Source: Micromonospora matsumotoense (lineage in GTDB: Bacteria; Actinomycetota; Actinomycetes; Mycobacteriales; Micromonosporaceae). Taken from it: a stretch of 64,000 bases of DNA. The stretch lies in NCBI RefSeq assembly GCF_900091525.1, contig NZ_FMCU01000004.1, forward strand, positions 186,001-250,000, written 5' to 3'. Of this stretch, positions 21,601-28,627 are shown one piece after another. A model generated the notes under the pieces. The model worked only from the letters and a program-made list of their open reading frames with translations. It made no database searches and had not been told where the DNA came from. Position numbers and translations under genes: made by a program. Numbering within the stretch: the stretch's first letter is position 1; every line of letters starts with the position of its first letter.

Positions 21601-22001
21601 TCCACGCCGATGCCGGCCAGGGCGTCGAGCAGCGGGCGGATCGGTCGCCGACGGAAGTACTTCTGGCCGGTGATGCCGACCGGGGTGTCGGCCAGGGCGG
21701 CGAGCCCGGTGAGGAAGTAGAGCGTGGTGCCCGAGCTGCCGACCGAGATCTCCGGACGCACCGGACGGTACCGGCCGCCGCGCACCACGAAGGCGTCGTC
21801 CTCGACGGCGATGGCCGTGCCGAGGTCGCGCAGCGCCCGGATGGTGTGCTGCACGTGACCCGCGTGGCAGGCGCCGTGGATGCGGCTGGTCCCGTCGGTC
21901 AGCGACGCGAGCATCAACGCCCGGTGCGCGTGGTACTTCGACGCCGGGACGTCGAACTCACCCACGAGTGGCTCGGCCGTGCCCTTGATGACGAGACGCA
22001 C
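18612..22001 (-). CDS. Fusion of EPSP-synthase-like domain and acyl-CoA/acyl-AMP ligase
   Basis: 1129 residues in one uninterrupted frame; GTG at 22001 with GGGGAGG. Residues 1-428 form an EPSP-synthase-like inside-out barrel keeping Lys22 (VPASKYHAHR), RLKESDRV and FNDHR, but the Arg of the usual GNxGTxxR motif is Tyr95 (GSSGTTLY), and the C-terminal Lys before the FP motif is absent (RISFPQF). A Pro/Ala/Ser-rich linker (~430-495) leads to a ligase: FTSGTSGEPKGV, GAWGSTES, YRSGDLA, DVVNRGGEKIP, and the catalytic Lys in PRNVVGKVQKF. Inside the ligase, just before its P-loop, lie 11 copies of GDAALS. In the ansatrienin set these are separate proteins (EPSPS-like AnsJ and a ligase). The fusion suggests channelled processing of a shikimate-derived acid to its CoA ester. 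Confidence 0.87.
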   Translation of the reverse strand: MRLVIKGTAEPLVGEFDVPASKYHAHRALMLASLTDGTSRIHGACHAGHVQHTIRALRDLGTAIAVEDDAFVVRGGRYRPVRPEISVGSSGTTLYFLTGLAALADTPVGITGQKYFRRRPIRPLLDALAGIGVEITSTGGLLPIRVAARPPTGGRVQIPGTLSQWISSLLLVSPFATGPTVIEVVGEFNERSYVDLTVAMMRQFGLHVQVSGDGRRYDIEPGQRPTPAVVRLPPDVGAAAFGLAATALHPADVLFRGLPAVGPGELDHPEADLLESLTTMGVPLSRDPATGWVRVRHDGLRLAPVRVDCRTVPDMLPVLSVLGSHAHGTTVLDNVAHVRLKESDRVTAMLQLNRMGGRLRLDGDRLVCEGVGQLREADLSSFNDHRVLMALAVAASRATGESRLTYPNAHRISFPQFLDQMNSVGLHMSVDRARARRLPRPAAEPAGRQRHEIAPATRPAPARPAGPPSSPVRSAGTSSSVRSATVPAPARLAATPVAELVRRHAGAHPDDEAVIEAASPGRSGTTLSWGELDRRADQAASLLLELGVGPGEVVAWQLPNWAEFVVLTLATTRIGAVCCPLMPFFREREMARLLHRSRARVLVIPDRFRSRAHLAETVSVLSGPDAPAVAHVLVVRATDDPPAGPAGPPSDALTLPPSGAAGRPGDAALSGDAALSGDAALSGDAALSGDAALSGDAALSGDAALSGDAALSGDAALSGDAALSGDAALSGDAASAGDGGLPADTAAVRWQWFGEALGRQRPDGAVLAARRPAPGALAQLMFTSGTSGEPKGVLHRTDTLTRAAAMQARQLGLTAADRLFIPSPLAHQTGFLYGMWLGFTLGAPVVLQPVWDGRTALATLHRTGATFVQAATPFLADLVEAVETGGEPAPALRVFVATGAAVPRTLAEHATRTLDAAVCGAWGSTESCLGTLSAPTDEPARAWGTDGRAVQGVRIRVTDDAGTVLDPGAEGNFEVTGDCLFAGYLDRPDLTAAALTPDGWYRSGDLATIDDAGYLRITGRVTDVVNRGGEKIPVAEVEQLLHTHPAVREVAIVAMPDPRLGERACAYVVTREAFTFAEMQRFLDAHKLAKQYWPERLETVAALPRNVVGKVQKFVLRDQISATIGEEAE
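19807..20004 (-). repeat. Eleven 18-bp tandem repeats inside the ligase coding sequence
   Basis: Units of TCCCCGGACAGGGCGGCG (plus strand) repeat exactly every 18 bp. The first unit differs by one base; the other ten are identical. On the coding strand each unit gives the hexapeptide GDAALS, so copy-number change keeps the frame. The near-perfect identity means recent expansion or ongoing homogenisation. Confidence 0.97.
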
Positions 22002-22022
22002 AGTCCCTCCCCGCAGTGTGTG

Positions 22023-22859
22023 TCAGCCGGCGGTGTCTGGTGGCGACGGTGCCGCCGGAGCTGGAGCCGGGACGCCGCCGAACACGGCGTGCATGCCCCC
22101 GTCGGCGTGCACCACCTGCCCGGTGGTGTACCGGGACAGGTCCGACAGCAGGAACAGCACCGCCCCCACCACCCGGGCCGGGTCGGCGCGGTCCCAGCCC
22201 AACGGCGCCCACTGCTCGTACTGGTCGGCCAGGGCGGAGAAGGTGCGCACCCCGCGCGCCGACACGGTCTCAACCGGCCCGGCGGCGACCAGGTTGACCC
22301 TGATCCCGGTCGGCCCGAGGTGCATCGCCAGGTAGCGGCAGACCGCCTCCAGCGCCGACTTGTACACCCCCATCCACCCGTAGCCGGGCAACGCCCGGGT
22401 CGAGTCGACGGTGAGCCCGACCACCGCGCCGCCACCGGGCGCCTGACGCAGCAGGGGCGACAGCGCGGTGGTGAGCTGCTGGAAGGAGTACGCCGACGCA
22501 CGGAACCCGTCGAGCACCCCGGCGGCCCCGGCGGTGACGAATCCGGCCCCCAGCGCGTCCGGCGGGGCGGCGGCGATGCTGTGCAGCACCCCGTCGAGCT
22601 GACCCCAGCGGCTCCCGATCCGGTCCGCCAGCGCGTCGACGCTCTCGTCGGACATCACGTCCAGTTCGAGCACCTCGGGCCGGGACGGCAGCAGGTCGGC
22701 CACCTTCCGGGTGATCCGGCCGACCCGCCCGTACGAGGTCAGGATGACCTCGCAGCCCTCCCGTTGCAGGGCCGCCGCCACGTGCCAGGCGATGGACTCG
22801 TTGTTGAGGACCCCGGTGACCAGGTAGGTGCGCTTGTCCAGGCTCAGCAACGAGCTCAA
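22023..22859 (-). CDS. FabI-like enoyl-acyl carrier protein reductase
   Basis: 278 residues, starting with TTG at 22859 that overlaps the ACP stop (TTGA); the stop of one gene directly couples the other. The N terminus has the divergent FabI/InhA cofactor loop (LVTGVLNNESIAWHVA), and the active site is Tyr160-x6-Lys167 (YGWMGVYK). The C terminus has GQVVHADGGMHAV and a short Pro/Ala tail. FabI reduces trans-2-enoyl-ACP at the last step of chain elongation. Its coupling with the discrete ACP suggests that it acts on ACP-bound substrate, whereas the second Y-x6-K enzyme at 16676 lies among CoA-type enzymes. Confidence 0.88.
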   Translation of the reverse strand: MSSLLSLDKRTYLVTGVLNNESIAWHVAAALQREGCEVILTSYGRVGRITRKVADLLPSRPEVLELDVMSDESVDALADRIGSRWGQLDGVLHSIAAAPPDALGAGFVTAGAAGVLDGFRASAYSFQQLTTALSPLLRQAPGGGAVVGLTVDSTRALPGYGWMGVYKSALEAVCRYLAMHLGPTGIRVNLVAAGPVETVSARGVRTFSALADQYEQWAPLGWDRADPARVVGAVLFLLSDLSRYTTGQVVHADGGMHAVFGGVPAPAPAAPSPPDTAG

Positions 22860-23113
22860 TGCGACGCGCCCGCCACGATCCGCTCGACGAGTTGACCGAT
22901 GGTGACGTCCGCGAGTTCGCTGCGCGGGATCTCCACTCCGTACTCCTTGACGACCATGGCCATCAGGTCGGCGACGTCCAGCGAGTCGATGTCCAGCGAG
23001 TCGAACTTGGCGTCGGCGCTGATCGCGTCCTCCTCGACGCCGAGGTCGATCAGTTCGGCGCGCAGGCGCTCCTCGACGGCGGACGCGGTGATCTCAGTCG
23101 AAGGGGAAGACAT
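22856..23113 (-). CDS. Discrete acyl carrier protein
   Basis: 85 residues, acidic, of FAS/type II ACP size. The phosphopantetheine attachment Ser is residue 44 in DIDSLDVADLM, followed by a helix III region (EIPRSELADVTIGQLVERI). ATG at 23113 preceded by AAGGAG. It probably carries the chain handled by the FabF-like KS and the FabI-like reductase of this operon. Confidence 0.95.
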   Translation of the reverse strand: MSSPSTEITASAVEERLRAELIDLGVEEDAISADAKFDSLDIDSLDVADLMAMVVKEYGVEIPRSELADVTIGQLVERIVAGASH

Positions 23114-23143
23114 CCGGTGCTCCTTTTTCTCGGGGGGAGTCGC

Positions 23144-24274
23144 CTAGGCCGCGAACGGGGCCTGGCGCGCGAAGTTGGGGGCGTGCCGTTGCGCCCAGTA
23201 CCACTGCCGCCAGTAGCTCTCGGCCAGTTCCAGCCAGGTCTCCAGTCGGCCGGTGTCGTCGAGGAACCGGTTCATGCTGACCAGCAGCCAGCTGTAGACG
23301 CCCTGGCTGTCCCGGCAGTCCGCGCAGTTGCCGGAGGTGCAGCAGAACTGGAGCGTCTGGTAGTCGGCGCCGTAGACCGAGAAGCCGTCCAGGACCGGGT
23401 TGCCGTTGCGGAGCCGCTCGGCGTGGTCCGGGTGGTCCACGCTGATGCTGGGGCAGACGTCGTAGCCGAACTGGCCGTCCCAGTGGGTCCGACCGGTGAT
23501 CAGCGCCTCGATGAAGTACGGGTGGCAGACCACCGTCTCGGGGTACGCCTGCTTGACCCGTAGTGCCTCGGCGAGGGTGCGCTGCTCGTTCTCGATGCGC
23601 AGGGCATGGTCGCTGCCGTGCGCGGAGTAGAAGTTGAAGGTGACCTGGTTGCCGTTGTCCTGGATGGCCCGGACGGTCGGCTCGACGTACTGCAGGCCCT
23701 CCTCCGACAGCGCGTACACGAAGATCACCCGGGGGTCGTTGCGGTAGTGCCCGAGGGCGGTCTCGAAGAGCCCGGAGAACGACGACCCGTTGACCCGGTA
23801 GCCGCGCAGCGCGTCGTCGAGCGGGCCGCCGCCGAACAGGCTGATGGCGACCGCGACGTGCGCGAAGCCGACCATGGGCAGCGGCCGGATGCCGTTGGTG
23901 GAGATGGTCACGTAGGGCAGCCGCTCGACGAACGGCACCACCCGGGGCAGCACCAGGGTCGGCTCGCCGCCGATCAGGGTCGCCTGGGTAACGCCCTTGG
24001 CCACCAGCGAGTCCACGAACCGGGAGATCAGCGCCGGGTCCGAGGTCTCCGGGACGGCCGCGTCGAAGCCGCCCTCGAAGTACCAGCAGCCCTTGCACCG
24101 GATGTTGCAGGTGGTGGTGAGGTGCACCTCGGTCGCACTGACCCGGCGGCCCATGTCCCGGACGACCTGCAACCGCGCGGCCAGGTCGGGCCGGTCGGCC
24201 AGCAGGGACGCCAGGCGGGTCTTCGCCTCCCGCCGGGACAGCGGACGGGGATTGATCGCGATGGGGGTGGGCAT
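23144..24274 (-). CDS. Radical SAM enzyme with Cys-rich C-terminal region
   Basis: 376 residues. The [4Fe-4S]-SAM motif is Cys56-x3-Cys60-x2-Cys63 (CNIRCKGC); GGEPTLV and ISTNG follow as expected for the radical SAM barrel. The C-terminal part has further cysteines (VCPSIS, FCCTSGNCADC) that could bind an auxiliary cluster as in SPASM/twitch proteins. ATG at 24274 has GAGAGGAC upstream. It follows the di-iron gene after 14 nt, so the two are probably co-translated. No RiPP precursor lies next to it, so a small-molecule or carrier-bound substrate is more likely than a peptide. Reaction unknown. Confidence 0.85.
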   Translation of the reverse strand: MPTPIAINPRPLSRREAKTRLASLLADRPDLAARLQVVRDMGRRVSATEVHLTTTCNIRCKGCWYFEGGFDAAVPETSDPALISRFVDSLVAKGVTQATLIGGEPTLVLPRVVPFVERLPYVTISTNGIRPLPMVGFAHVAVAISLFGGGPLDDALRGYRVNGSSFSGLFETALGHYRNDPRVIFVYALSEEGLQYVEPTVRAIQDNGNQVTFNFYSAHGSDHALRIENEQRTLAEALRVKQAYPETVVCHPYFIEALITGRTHWDGQFGYDVCPSISVDHPDHAERLRNGNPVLDGFSVYGADYQTLQFCCTSGNCADCRDSQGVYSWLLVSMNRFLDDTGRLETWLELAESYWRQWYWAQRHAPNFARQAPFAA

Positions 24275-24288
24275 GGGCGGCCGTCCTC

Positions 24289-25017
24289 TCAGCTGCTCGC
24301 GGTCGGGACGACGAGCCCCAGCGCGTGGATCCGCGGAATGACGGCGTCCTCCCACTGCTGCAACGCCTCGCCGTTGGTGGTGCGCCGCAGGCCGTAGCGG
24401 ACCGCCCGCTTGGAGCGCTCGGACTCCGGGGTGCCGAACAGGTCGCGAAACACCGGCCAGAGCCGGTCCAGCGCGGCCTGCAACTGCTCGCGTCCCTCGT
24501 CGGTGGTGGCCAGGTTGCGGCAGACCCGGGCACCGTGGGCGATGTGGATCTTCTCGTCCAGGATGATCGTCCGCACCGCGTCCGCCCACGGCTTGTAGCT
24601 GCCCAGGGCGAACTCCTTGATCATGATCAGTGCGCTCTCCTCGCCGATGTAGGAGTAGATCCCCCGCTCGGCCCAGGTGGTGCACTGGTGCAGCCGCTTG
24701 TCGGCGAAGAGCCGACGCTCCTCGATGGACTGGCTCTCCATGTGCGAGGTGTCGATGCCGATCTCGGCCAGCACCCGCTTACCGATCTTGTAGTGGTCGT
24801 ACTCCTCGGCGGCCCGCTCCGCGCACACCTGACGCTCCTCGGCGTTGGGCGCCAGCGGAAGGAACATCATGGTGTAGTCGTCGCCACCGGAGAGCTCACC
24901 CTCCGTATTGATCATGATCTGACTGATCAGCGCCTTCTGGTAACCCCGAGGCATGCGCTTCAACTCTTCGGGGGTCCGTACCACTACTTCTTCGTCGTCA
25001 AAGATCTCCACCGGCAT
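24289..25017 (-). CDS. PaaA-like di-iron oxygenase (ferritin-like)
   Basis: 242 residues. The start MPRGYQKALISQI and the C-terminal WEDAVIPRIHALGLVVP match the frame of PaaA, the catalytic subunit of phenylacetyl-CoA epoxidase. Carboxylate-bridged di-iron ligands are visible: Glu39, Glu72-x2-His75 (EYDH), Glu126/127 and Glu155-x2-His158 (EKIH). It is shorter than PaaA (~309 residues) and the PaaB/C/D/E partners are absent, so electron delivery and subunit make-up must differ. PaaA epoxidises an aromatic acyl-CoA ring; here the substrate may be a cyclic acyl thioester. AGGAGG precedes the ATG; a CATAAT box at 25055-25060 may be its own promoter. Confidence 0.75.
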   Translation of the reverse strand: MPVEIFDDEEVVVRTPEELKRMPRGYQKALISQIMINTEGELSGGDDYTMMFLPLAPNAEERQVCAERAAEEYDHYKIGKRVLAEIGIDTSHMESQSIEERRLFADKRLHQCTTWAERGIYSYIGEESALIMIKEFALGSYKPWADAVRTIILDEKIHIAHGARVCRNLATTDEGREQLQAALDRLWPVFRDLFGTPESERSKRAVRYGLRRTTNGEALQQWEDAVIPRIHALGLVVPTASS

Positions 25018-25054
25018 AGCGCAGACCGCCTCCTGTCGACATTCACACCCGCAA

Positions 25055-25060
25055 ATTATG
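25055..25060 (-). promoter_or_regulatory. Possible internal -10 box before the PaaA-like gene
   Basis: CATAAT on the minus strand sits in the 155-nt gap upstream of the PaaA-like gene, followed by a leader with AGGAGG. No clear -35 was found. A small hairpin (GAGAAA-N8-TTTCTC, 25131-25150) lies just upstream and could attenuate read-through from the ligase gene. Confidence 0.35.
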
Positions 25061-25172
25061 GAAAAGGGGACACCGGCGTTGCTGCGCCATCACGACGGGC
25101 CCGGGGTGACTCCCGGTGACCCGATCCCCTGAGAAATCCCCCCGTTTCTCCTCGCCCGCCACCGACGGTGAC

Positions 25173-26735
25173 TCAGGTCAGGTTCTCGATCGCCAGTCTT
25201 CGCACGTCCGACCGTTGGATCTTGCCGAGCGGAGTACGCGGAAAACTGTCGACCCCGATCTCCTTGAGCGGCACGAACCGGCGCGGCACCTTGAAGGCGC
25301 TGAGCTGTTTCATCAGCAGCGCGCGCCATTCGTCGTCCCGGACGACCGCGCCGGGCAGCAGGGTGTAGACCAGCACCAGTTCCACCCCCGTCACCGGGTG
25401 CGGCAGCGCGGCGACCACCGCGTCCTCGATCCCGTCGAGCTGCGGCACGACGTTCTCGATCTCGGCGGGGTAGACGTTCTCGCCGCTGACGATGACCATG
25501 CTGTCCATCCGGTCGACGATGGTCAGCTCGCCGCGTTCGTCGAGGTGGCCGAGATCGCCACTGCGGACCCAGCCGTCGACCAGCCGGGCGGCGGTCAGGT
25601 CGGGTGCCTTCTCGTACCGGGTGAAGATGCTCGGGCCGCTGAGCAGCACCTCGCCGCTCTCCCCCGGCGGGACGTCCCGGCCGGCCTCGTCGACGACCCG
25701 GACCCGGGCGAACGGCACCGGCAGCCCGGCCGTGCGGCGGTCCCCCGGCCGGCGCTCCCGGGGCTCCACCACCGTCAGGGAGGTCAGCTCCGTCATGCCG
25801 TAGACCTGGAACACCGGGATGCCGAAGGTGTCCTCGAACCGGTGGATCAGCTCGGGGCTGAGCGCCGAGCCGCCGGCGAGAACGCCCTTGAGCCGGCTCA
25901 CGGCCGGCCGTTGCGGGCGCTCGACCAGGTGCGCGAGGTAGGCGTTGACCACCAGCGTCCAGGTCGGGCGGAACCTGTCCACGTAGGTCCAGAACCGGGC
26001 CAGCGCCACCTCCGAGCGGACGCAGACCGTACGCCCCCCGGACCACAGCGGCGTCAGCGTGGGCAGGCCCTGCCCGCCGACGTGCAGCATGGGAATGACG
26101 TTGAGGAAGACGTCGTCGCGGCCCGCGTCGGCCCACTTGACCATGGCCAGCGAGTTGGCGAGCAGGGCGCGGTGGGACAGCACGACACCCTTGGCCGCGC
26201 CGGTCGAGCCGGAGGTGTAGACGATCTCGGCGTCGCCCGCCCCGCCGTCGGCGGGCGCGACCAGTTCCCCCCGGTGGGCGACGCCCCGGCCGAGGACCTC
26301 GGTGAGGAACCCCTCCGCGTCGTCCACCGTCAGCCAGCACCGGCCCGGCGACGTCTTCGCCGCGGTCGACGACGGACCGAGCACCAACGCGACGTCGGCG
26401 TGGGCGAGCAGGGTGTCCAGCTCGGCCGGGCCGGACTTCGGGTTCAGCGGCACCAGCATCCGCTGGGCGGCGATGATCCCGAGGAACAGCAGCGCCGCCA
26501 GCGAGGAGTTGTGCAGGACCACGGCCACCCGGCCACCCGGTGGCACCCGGTGCTCGTCGAGCAACGCCGCACAACCCCGGGTGAAGGTCAGCACGTCGGC
26601 GAAGCTGACCACCCGCCCGCCGGGCTCCGCCGGGAGCAGGTACGGATCGTCGCCGTAGGCCGCCGCGGCCTGGGAAACGAGGTCCAGCAGGTTCGCCGTG
26701 ACGGTGAGATCCGGCTCGGCCAGCGGACTAGGCAT
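25173..26735 (-). CDS. Acyl-AMP/acyl-CoA ligase (ANL superfamily)
   Basis: 520 residues, standard length. Motifs: YTSGSTGAAKGVVLSH (P-loop), VYGMTELTS, VRSGDLGHLD, MVIVSGENVYPAEIE, and catalytic Lys in PRTPLGKIQ. The ATG overlaps the carrier-protein stop by 8 nt, so the ligase probably loads that carrier protein (26728-26976) with an acid. It is the second ligase of the cluster beside the one fused to the EPSPS domain, which implies two distinct acids are activated. Confidence 0.9.
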   Translation of the reverse strand: MPSPLAEPDLTVTANLLDLVSQAAAAYGDDPYLLPAEPGGRVVSFADVLTFTRGCAALLDEHRVPPGGRVAVVLHNSSLAALLFLGIIAAQRMLVPLNPKSGPAELDTLLAHADVALVLGPSSTAAKTSPGRCWLTVDDAEGFLTEVLGRGVAHRGELVAPADGGAGDAEIVYTSGSTGAAKGVVLSHRALLANSLAMVKWADAGRDDVFLNVIPMLHVGGQGLPTLTPLWSGGRTVCVRSEVALARFWTYVDRFRPTWTLVVNAYLAHLVERPQRPAVSRLKGVLAGGSALSPELIHRFEDTFGIPVFQVYGMTELTSLTVVEPRERRPGDRRTAGLPVPFARVRVVDEAGRDVPPGESGEVLLSGPSIFTRYEKAPDLTAARLVDGWVRSGDLGHLDERGELTIVDRMDSMVIVSGENVYPAEIENVVPQLDGIEDAVVAALPHPVTGVELVLVYTLLPGAVVRDDEWRALLMKQLSAFKVPRRFVPLKEIGVDSFPRTPLGKIQRSDVRRLAIENLT

Positions 26736-26976
26736 GCGACTCGTCGCGGGCGGCGGACCCCTGCACGACCGCGCAGAGCCGGTTGACCGTGGGGTTGTCG
26801 AAGATGACGTCGACCACGTCGACGCCGTACGCCGCCTCGACCCGGGTCACGATCTCGACCGCGCCCACCGAGTCCATGCCGAGTGCGACGAGGTCGTCGT
26901 CGGGGCCGAGGGTGAGTCTGTTCAGGACTTCGGCGCAGATCGAGGTCATGTTCTCGTGCAGATCGGTCGTGGTCAC
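26728..26976 (-). CDS. Discrete carrier protein (PCP/ACP type)
   Basis: 82 residues; GTG at 26976 behind a GGGGGGA stretch. The pantetheine Ser is residue 36 in LGMDSVGAVEIV, followed by FDNPTVNRLC, closer to peptidyl/aryl carrier proteins than to the FAS-type ACP at 22856. First gene of the operon and coupled to the ligase, its probable loading enzyme. Likely donor or acceptor for the stand-alone condensation domain. Confidence 0.9.
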   Translation of the reverse strand: MTTTDLHENMTSICAEVLNRLTLGPDDDLVALGMDSVGAVEIVTRVEAAYGVDVVDVIFDNPTVNRLCAVVQGSAARDESHA

Positions 26977-27184
26977 TGAAGCGGTCCCCCCATGTCAGAT
27001 CACCACACGAGCCACGGCAACGTTGCGGCAGCGGTCCCTTCCCCCAACACGTCTCGGGACTCGTCGGGACCATACTCAGTCGCGTCGTGAACCGTCCAGG
27101 GCAACCGTCGGAGCAATCGTCAGCAACCGCTCCCACCATCGTCATGCGTCATTAGTCCGTAACATGTCCGGATAGGATCATGGC
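26977..27184. promoter_or_regulatory. Divergent promoter region of the biosynthetic operon
   Basis: 208 nt between the operon start and the transposase-like gene. It contains the perfect palindrome GCAACGTTGC (27017-27026) and a minus-strand TATGGT box (complement of 27069-27074) that could serve as -10 for the operon. Facing plus is TAGGAT (27173-27178), which ends 6 nt before the ATG at 27185. No -35 elements are convincing. Confidence 0.4.
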
Positions 27185-28336
27185 ATGGGGAGAGGGCGGC
27201 CGAAGGCAGGACTGACACTCACGGACGAGGAACGGGACGCACTGATCCGGGGAGCGCGGGCGGCGCACTCCCCGCAGTCATTCGCCATTCGCTGCCGAAT
27301 CGTTTTGGCATGCGCCGAAGGGGCCACGAATATCGAGGTCGCGACCCGGTTGAACGTTTCACCGGCGACGGTCGGGAAATGGCGTGCACGGTTCGCCTCG
27401 GCACGGTTGCCGGGGCTCGCCGACGAACCGCGGACCGGCCGGCCCCCCTCGGTCCGACCCGAGCAGGTGGACCGGGTGGTGGCGGACACCCTCGACGGCA
27501 CGCCCGCCACCGCCCGGAGATGGTCCCGGGCGTCGATGGCCGCCCGGACCGGCCTGTCGGCGTCCACGGTCGGCCGGATCTGGCGACAGTTCGACCTGCG
27601 CCCGCACCTCCAGGACGGCCTGATCCTGGCCGCCGACCCGGGGTTCGTCGACTCGGTCGTGGCCCTGGTCGGGCTCTACCGCCACCCCCCGGAGCAGGCC
27701 CTGGTGCTCTGCGCCGTGTCCCGGGACGACCGGCCGCCGACCAGCGGCAGCACGGCCCCGGTCCGGCCGGGACAGCTCGCGCCCGGCCCGGCCCGGCCCG
27801 CGCCCGCCCCGCTCGGATCGCTGGGCCTACTCACGCCGTCCGGGCCGACCCCACCCGGGTCCGACCCGGACAGACCGGGATCGCCCATACCCGTGGCGGA
27901 GGATGCCCCGCAGCGGCGGCGTCGCGCCGCCGCGTACCGTCGGTTCCTGGTGGCGGTGGACCGAGTGGTGCCCGCCGGCCTGCTGGTGCACGTGGTCGCC
28001 GACGACCCGGCGCTGCACGACGCCCCGGCGGTCCGGGGCTGGCTGACCCGGCATCCCCGCTTCCACCTGCACCTGACCCCGGCCGGGAGGTCCTGGGCCG
28101 ACCAGGTCCGGCGCTGGTCGGGCCTGCTCGCCGCCCGGCATCCGGGCGGTGCCGGGCCGGTCCCCCCCGGCGGGGGCGGGCCCGCCGTCGTCGGGGAGCC
28201 GCCGACACGGTGGATCAGCACCCCGGAGGAGATGCGTCAGGCGCTCGCCCGACATCATCAACGGACTTCAGGCGCGTCGGTGTCAGCCGACCGGCCTACG
28301 GCACGGGACCCGTCCACCCGGGCTACCGGCATGTGA
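27185..28336 (+). CDS. IS630-transposase-like protein with eroded DDE triad
   Basis: 383 residues. Residues 1-135 are two helix-turn-helix units of the IS630/Tc1 DNA-binding region (IEVATRLNVSPATVGKWRARF; LSASTVGRIWRQF). The remainder aligns by eye with the IS630 catalytic domain, but the CVDE strand reads CAVSRDD, a Pro/Gly-rich insert of ~60 residues follows, the second Asp survives (VVADDPALHD), and the third acidic residue is replaced by Arg (DQVRRW where IS630 has NQVERW). Transposition is therefore unlikely. No terminal inverted repeats or target-site duplications were seen. Divergent from the operon start, it may be a DNA-binding regulator derived from a transposase; that role is inference. 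Confidence 0.72.
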   Translation: MGRGRPKAGLTLTDEERDALIRGARAAHSPQSFAIRCRIVLACAEGATNIEVATRLNVSPATVGKWRARFASARLPGLADEPRTGRPPSVRPEQVDRVVADTLDGTPATARRWSRASMAARTGLSASTVGRIWRQFDLRPHLQDGLILAADPGFVDSVVALVGLYRHPPEQALVLCAVSRDDRPPTSGSTAPVRPGQLAPGPARPAPAPLGSLGLLTPSGPTPPGSDPDRPGSPIPVAEDAPQRRRRAAAYRRFLVAVDRVVPAGLLVHVVADDPALHDAPAVRGWLTRHPRFHLHLTPAGRSWADQVRRWSGLLAARHPGGAGPVPPGGGGPAVVGEPPTRWISTPEEMRQALARHHQRTSGASVSADRPTARDPSTRATGM

Positions 28337-28410
28337 GATGCCGGAGTCGCATCGTGCTCCGGCCCGGGGCGACCGAGGACCCCGAGCAGCAGCCCGGCCG
28401 TCGCCGCCGG

Positions 28411-28552
28411 GACGTGACCGACAGTGGACGTGACCGACAGTGGACGTGACCGACAGTGGACGTGACCGACAGTGGACGTCGGCGGGCATGGACGACGGCG
28501 GGCATGGACGACGGCGGGAACACCGCCGCTGGCATGGCCGACGGCGGGCATG
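28411..28552. repeat. Hybrid 16-bp minisatellite
   Basis: Four identical 16-bp units (GACGTGACCGACAGTG, 28411-28474) are followed in register by a second type: GACGTCGGCGGGCATG, GACGACGGCGGGCATG, GACGACGGCGGGAACA, then a 14-bp degenerate unit and GCCGACGGCGGGCATG (28537-28552). The 16-bp period is nearly unbroken across the switch. It lies in the 291-nt non-coding gap between two convergent genes; no gene is seen there. Confidence 0.9.
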
Positions 28553-28578
28553 GCCATCGGCGGGGGCACCGCCGCGCA

Positions 28579-28617
28579 GACGCGCCGCCCGACCGTGCTC
28601 CGGTCGGGCGGCGCGTC
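28579..28617 (-). terminator. Strong hairpin terminator of the LamG-GH43 gene
   Basis: A perfect 17-bp stem (GACGCGCCGCCCGACCG and its complement) with a 5-nt loop, located 11 nt beyond the stop codon at 28628. It probably also stops transcription arriving from the plus-strand transposase-like gene. Confidence 0.85.
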
Positions 28618-28627
28618 CGGGTGGCGG

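Noticed and set aside
22023..26976. Radical SAM, carrier and ligase genes considered as a separate RiPP cluster
   Set aside because: No precursor-like short gene or RRE lies nearby, and the genes run collinearly into the acyl-thioester enzymes.
28411..28552. Minisatellite considered as CRISPR repeats or transposon terminal repeats
   Set aside because: 16-bp contiguous units without spacers and not inverted relative to any sequence upstream of the transposase-like gene.
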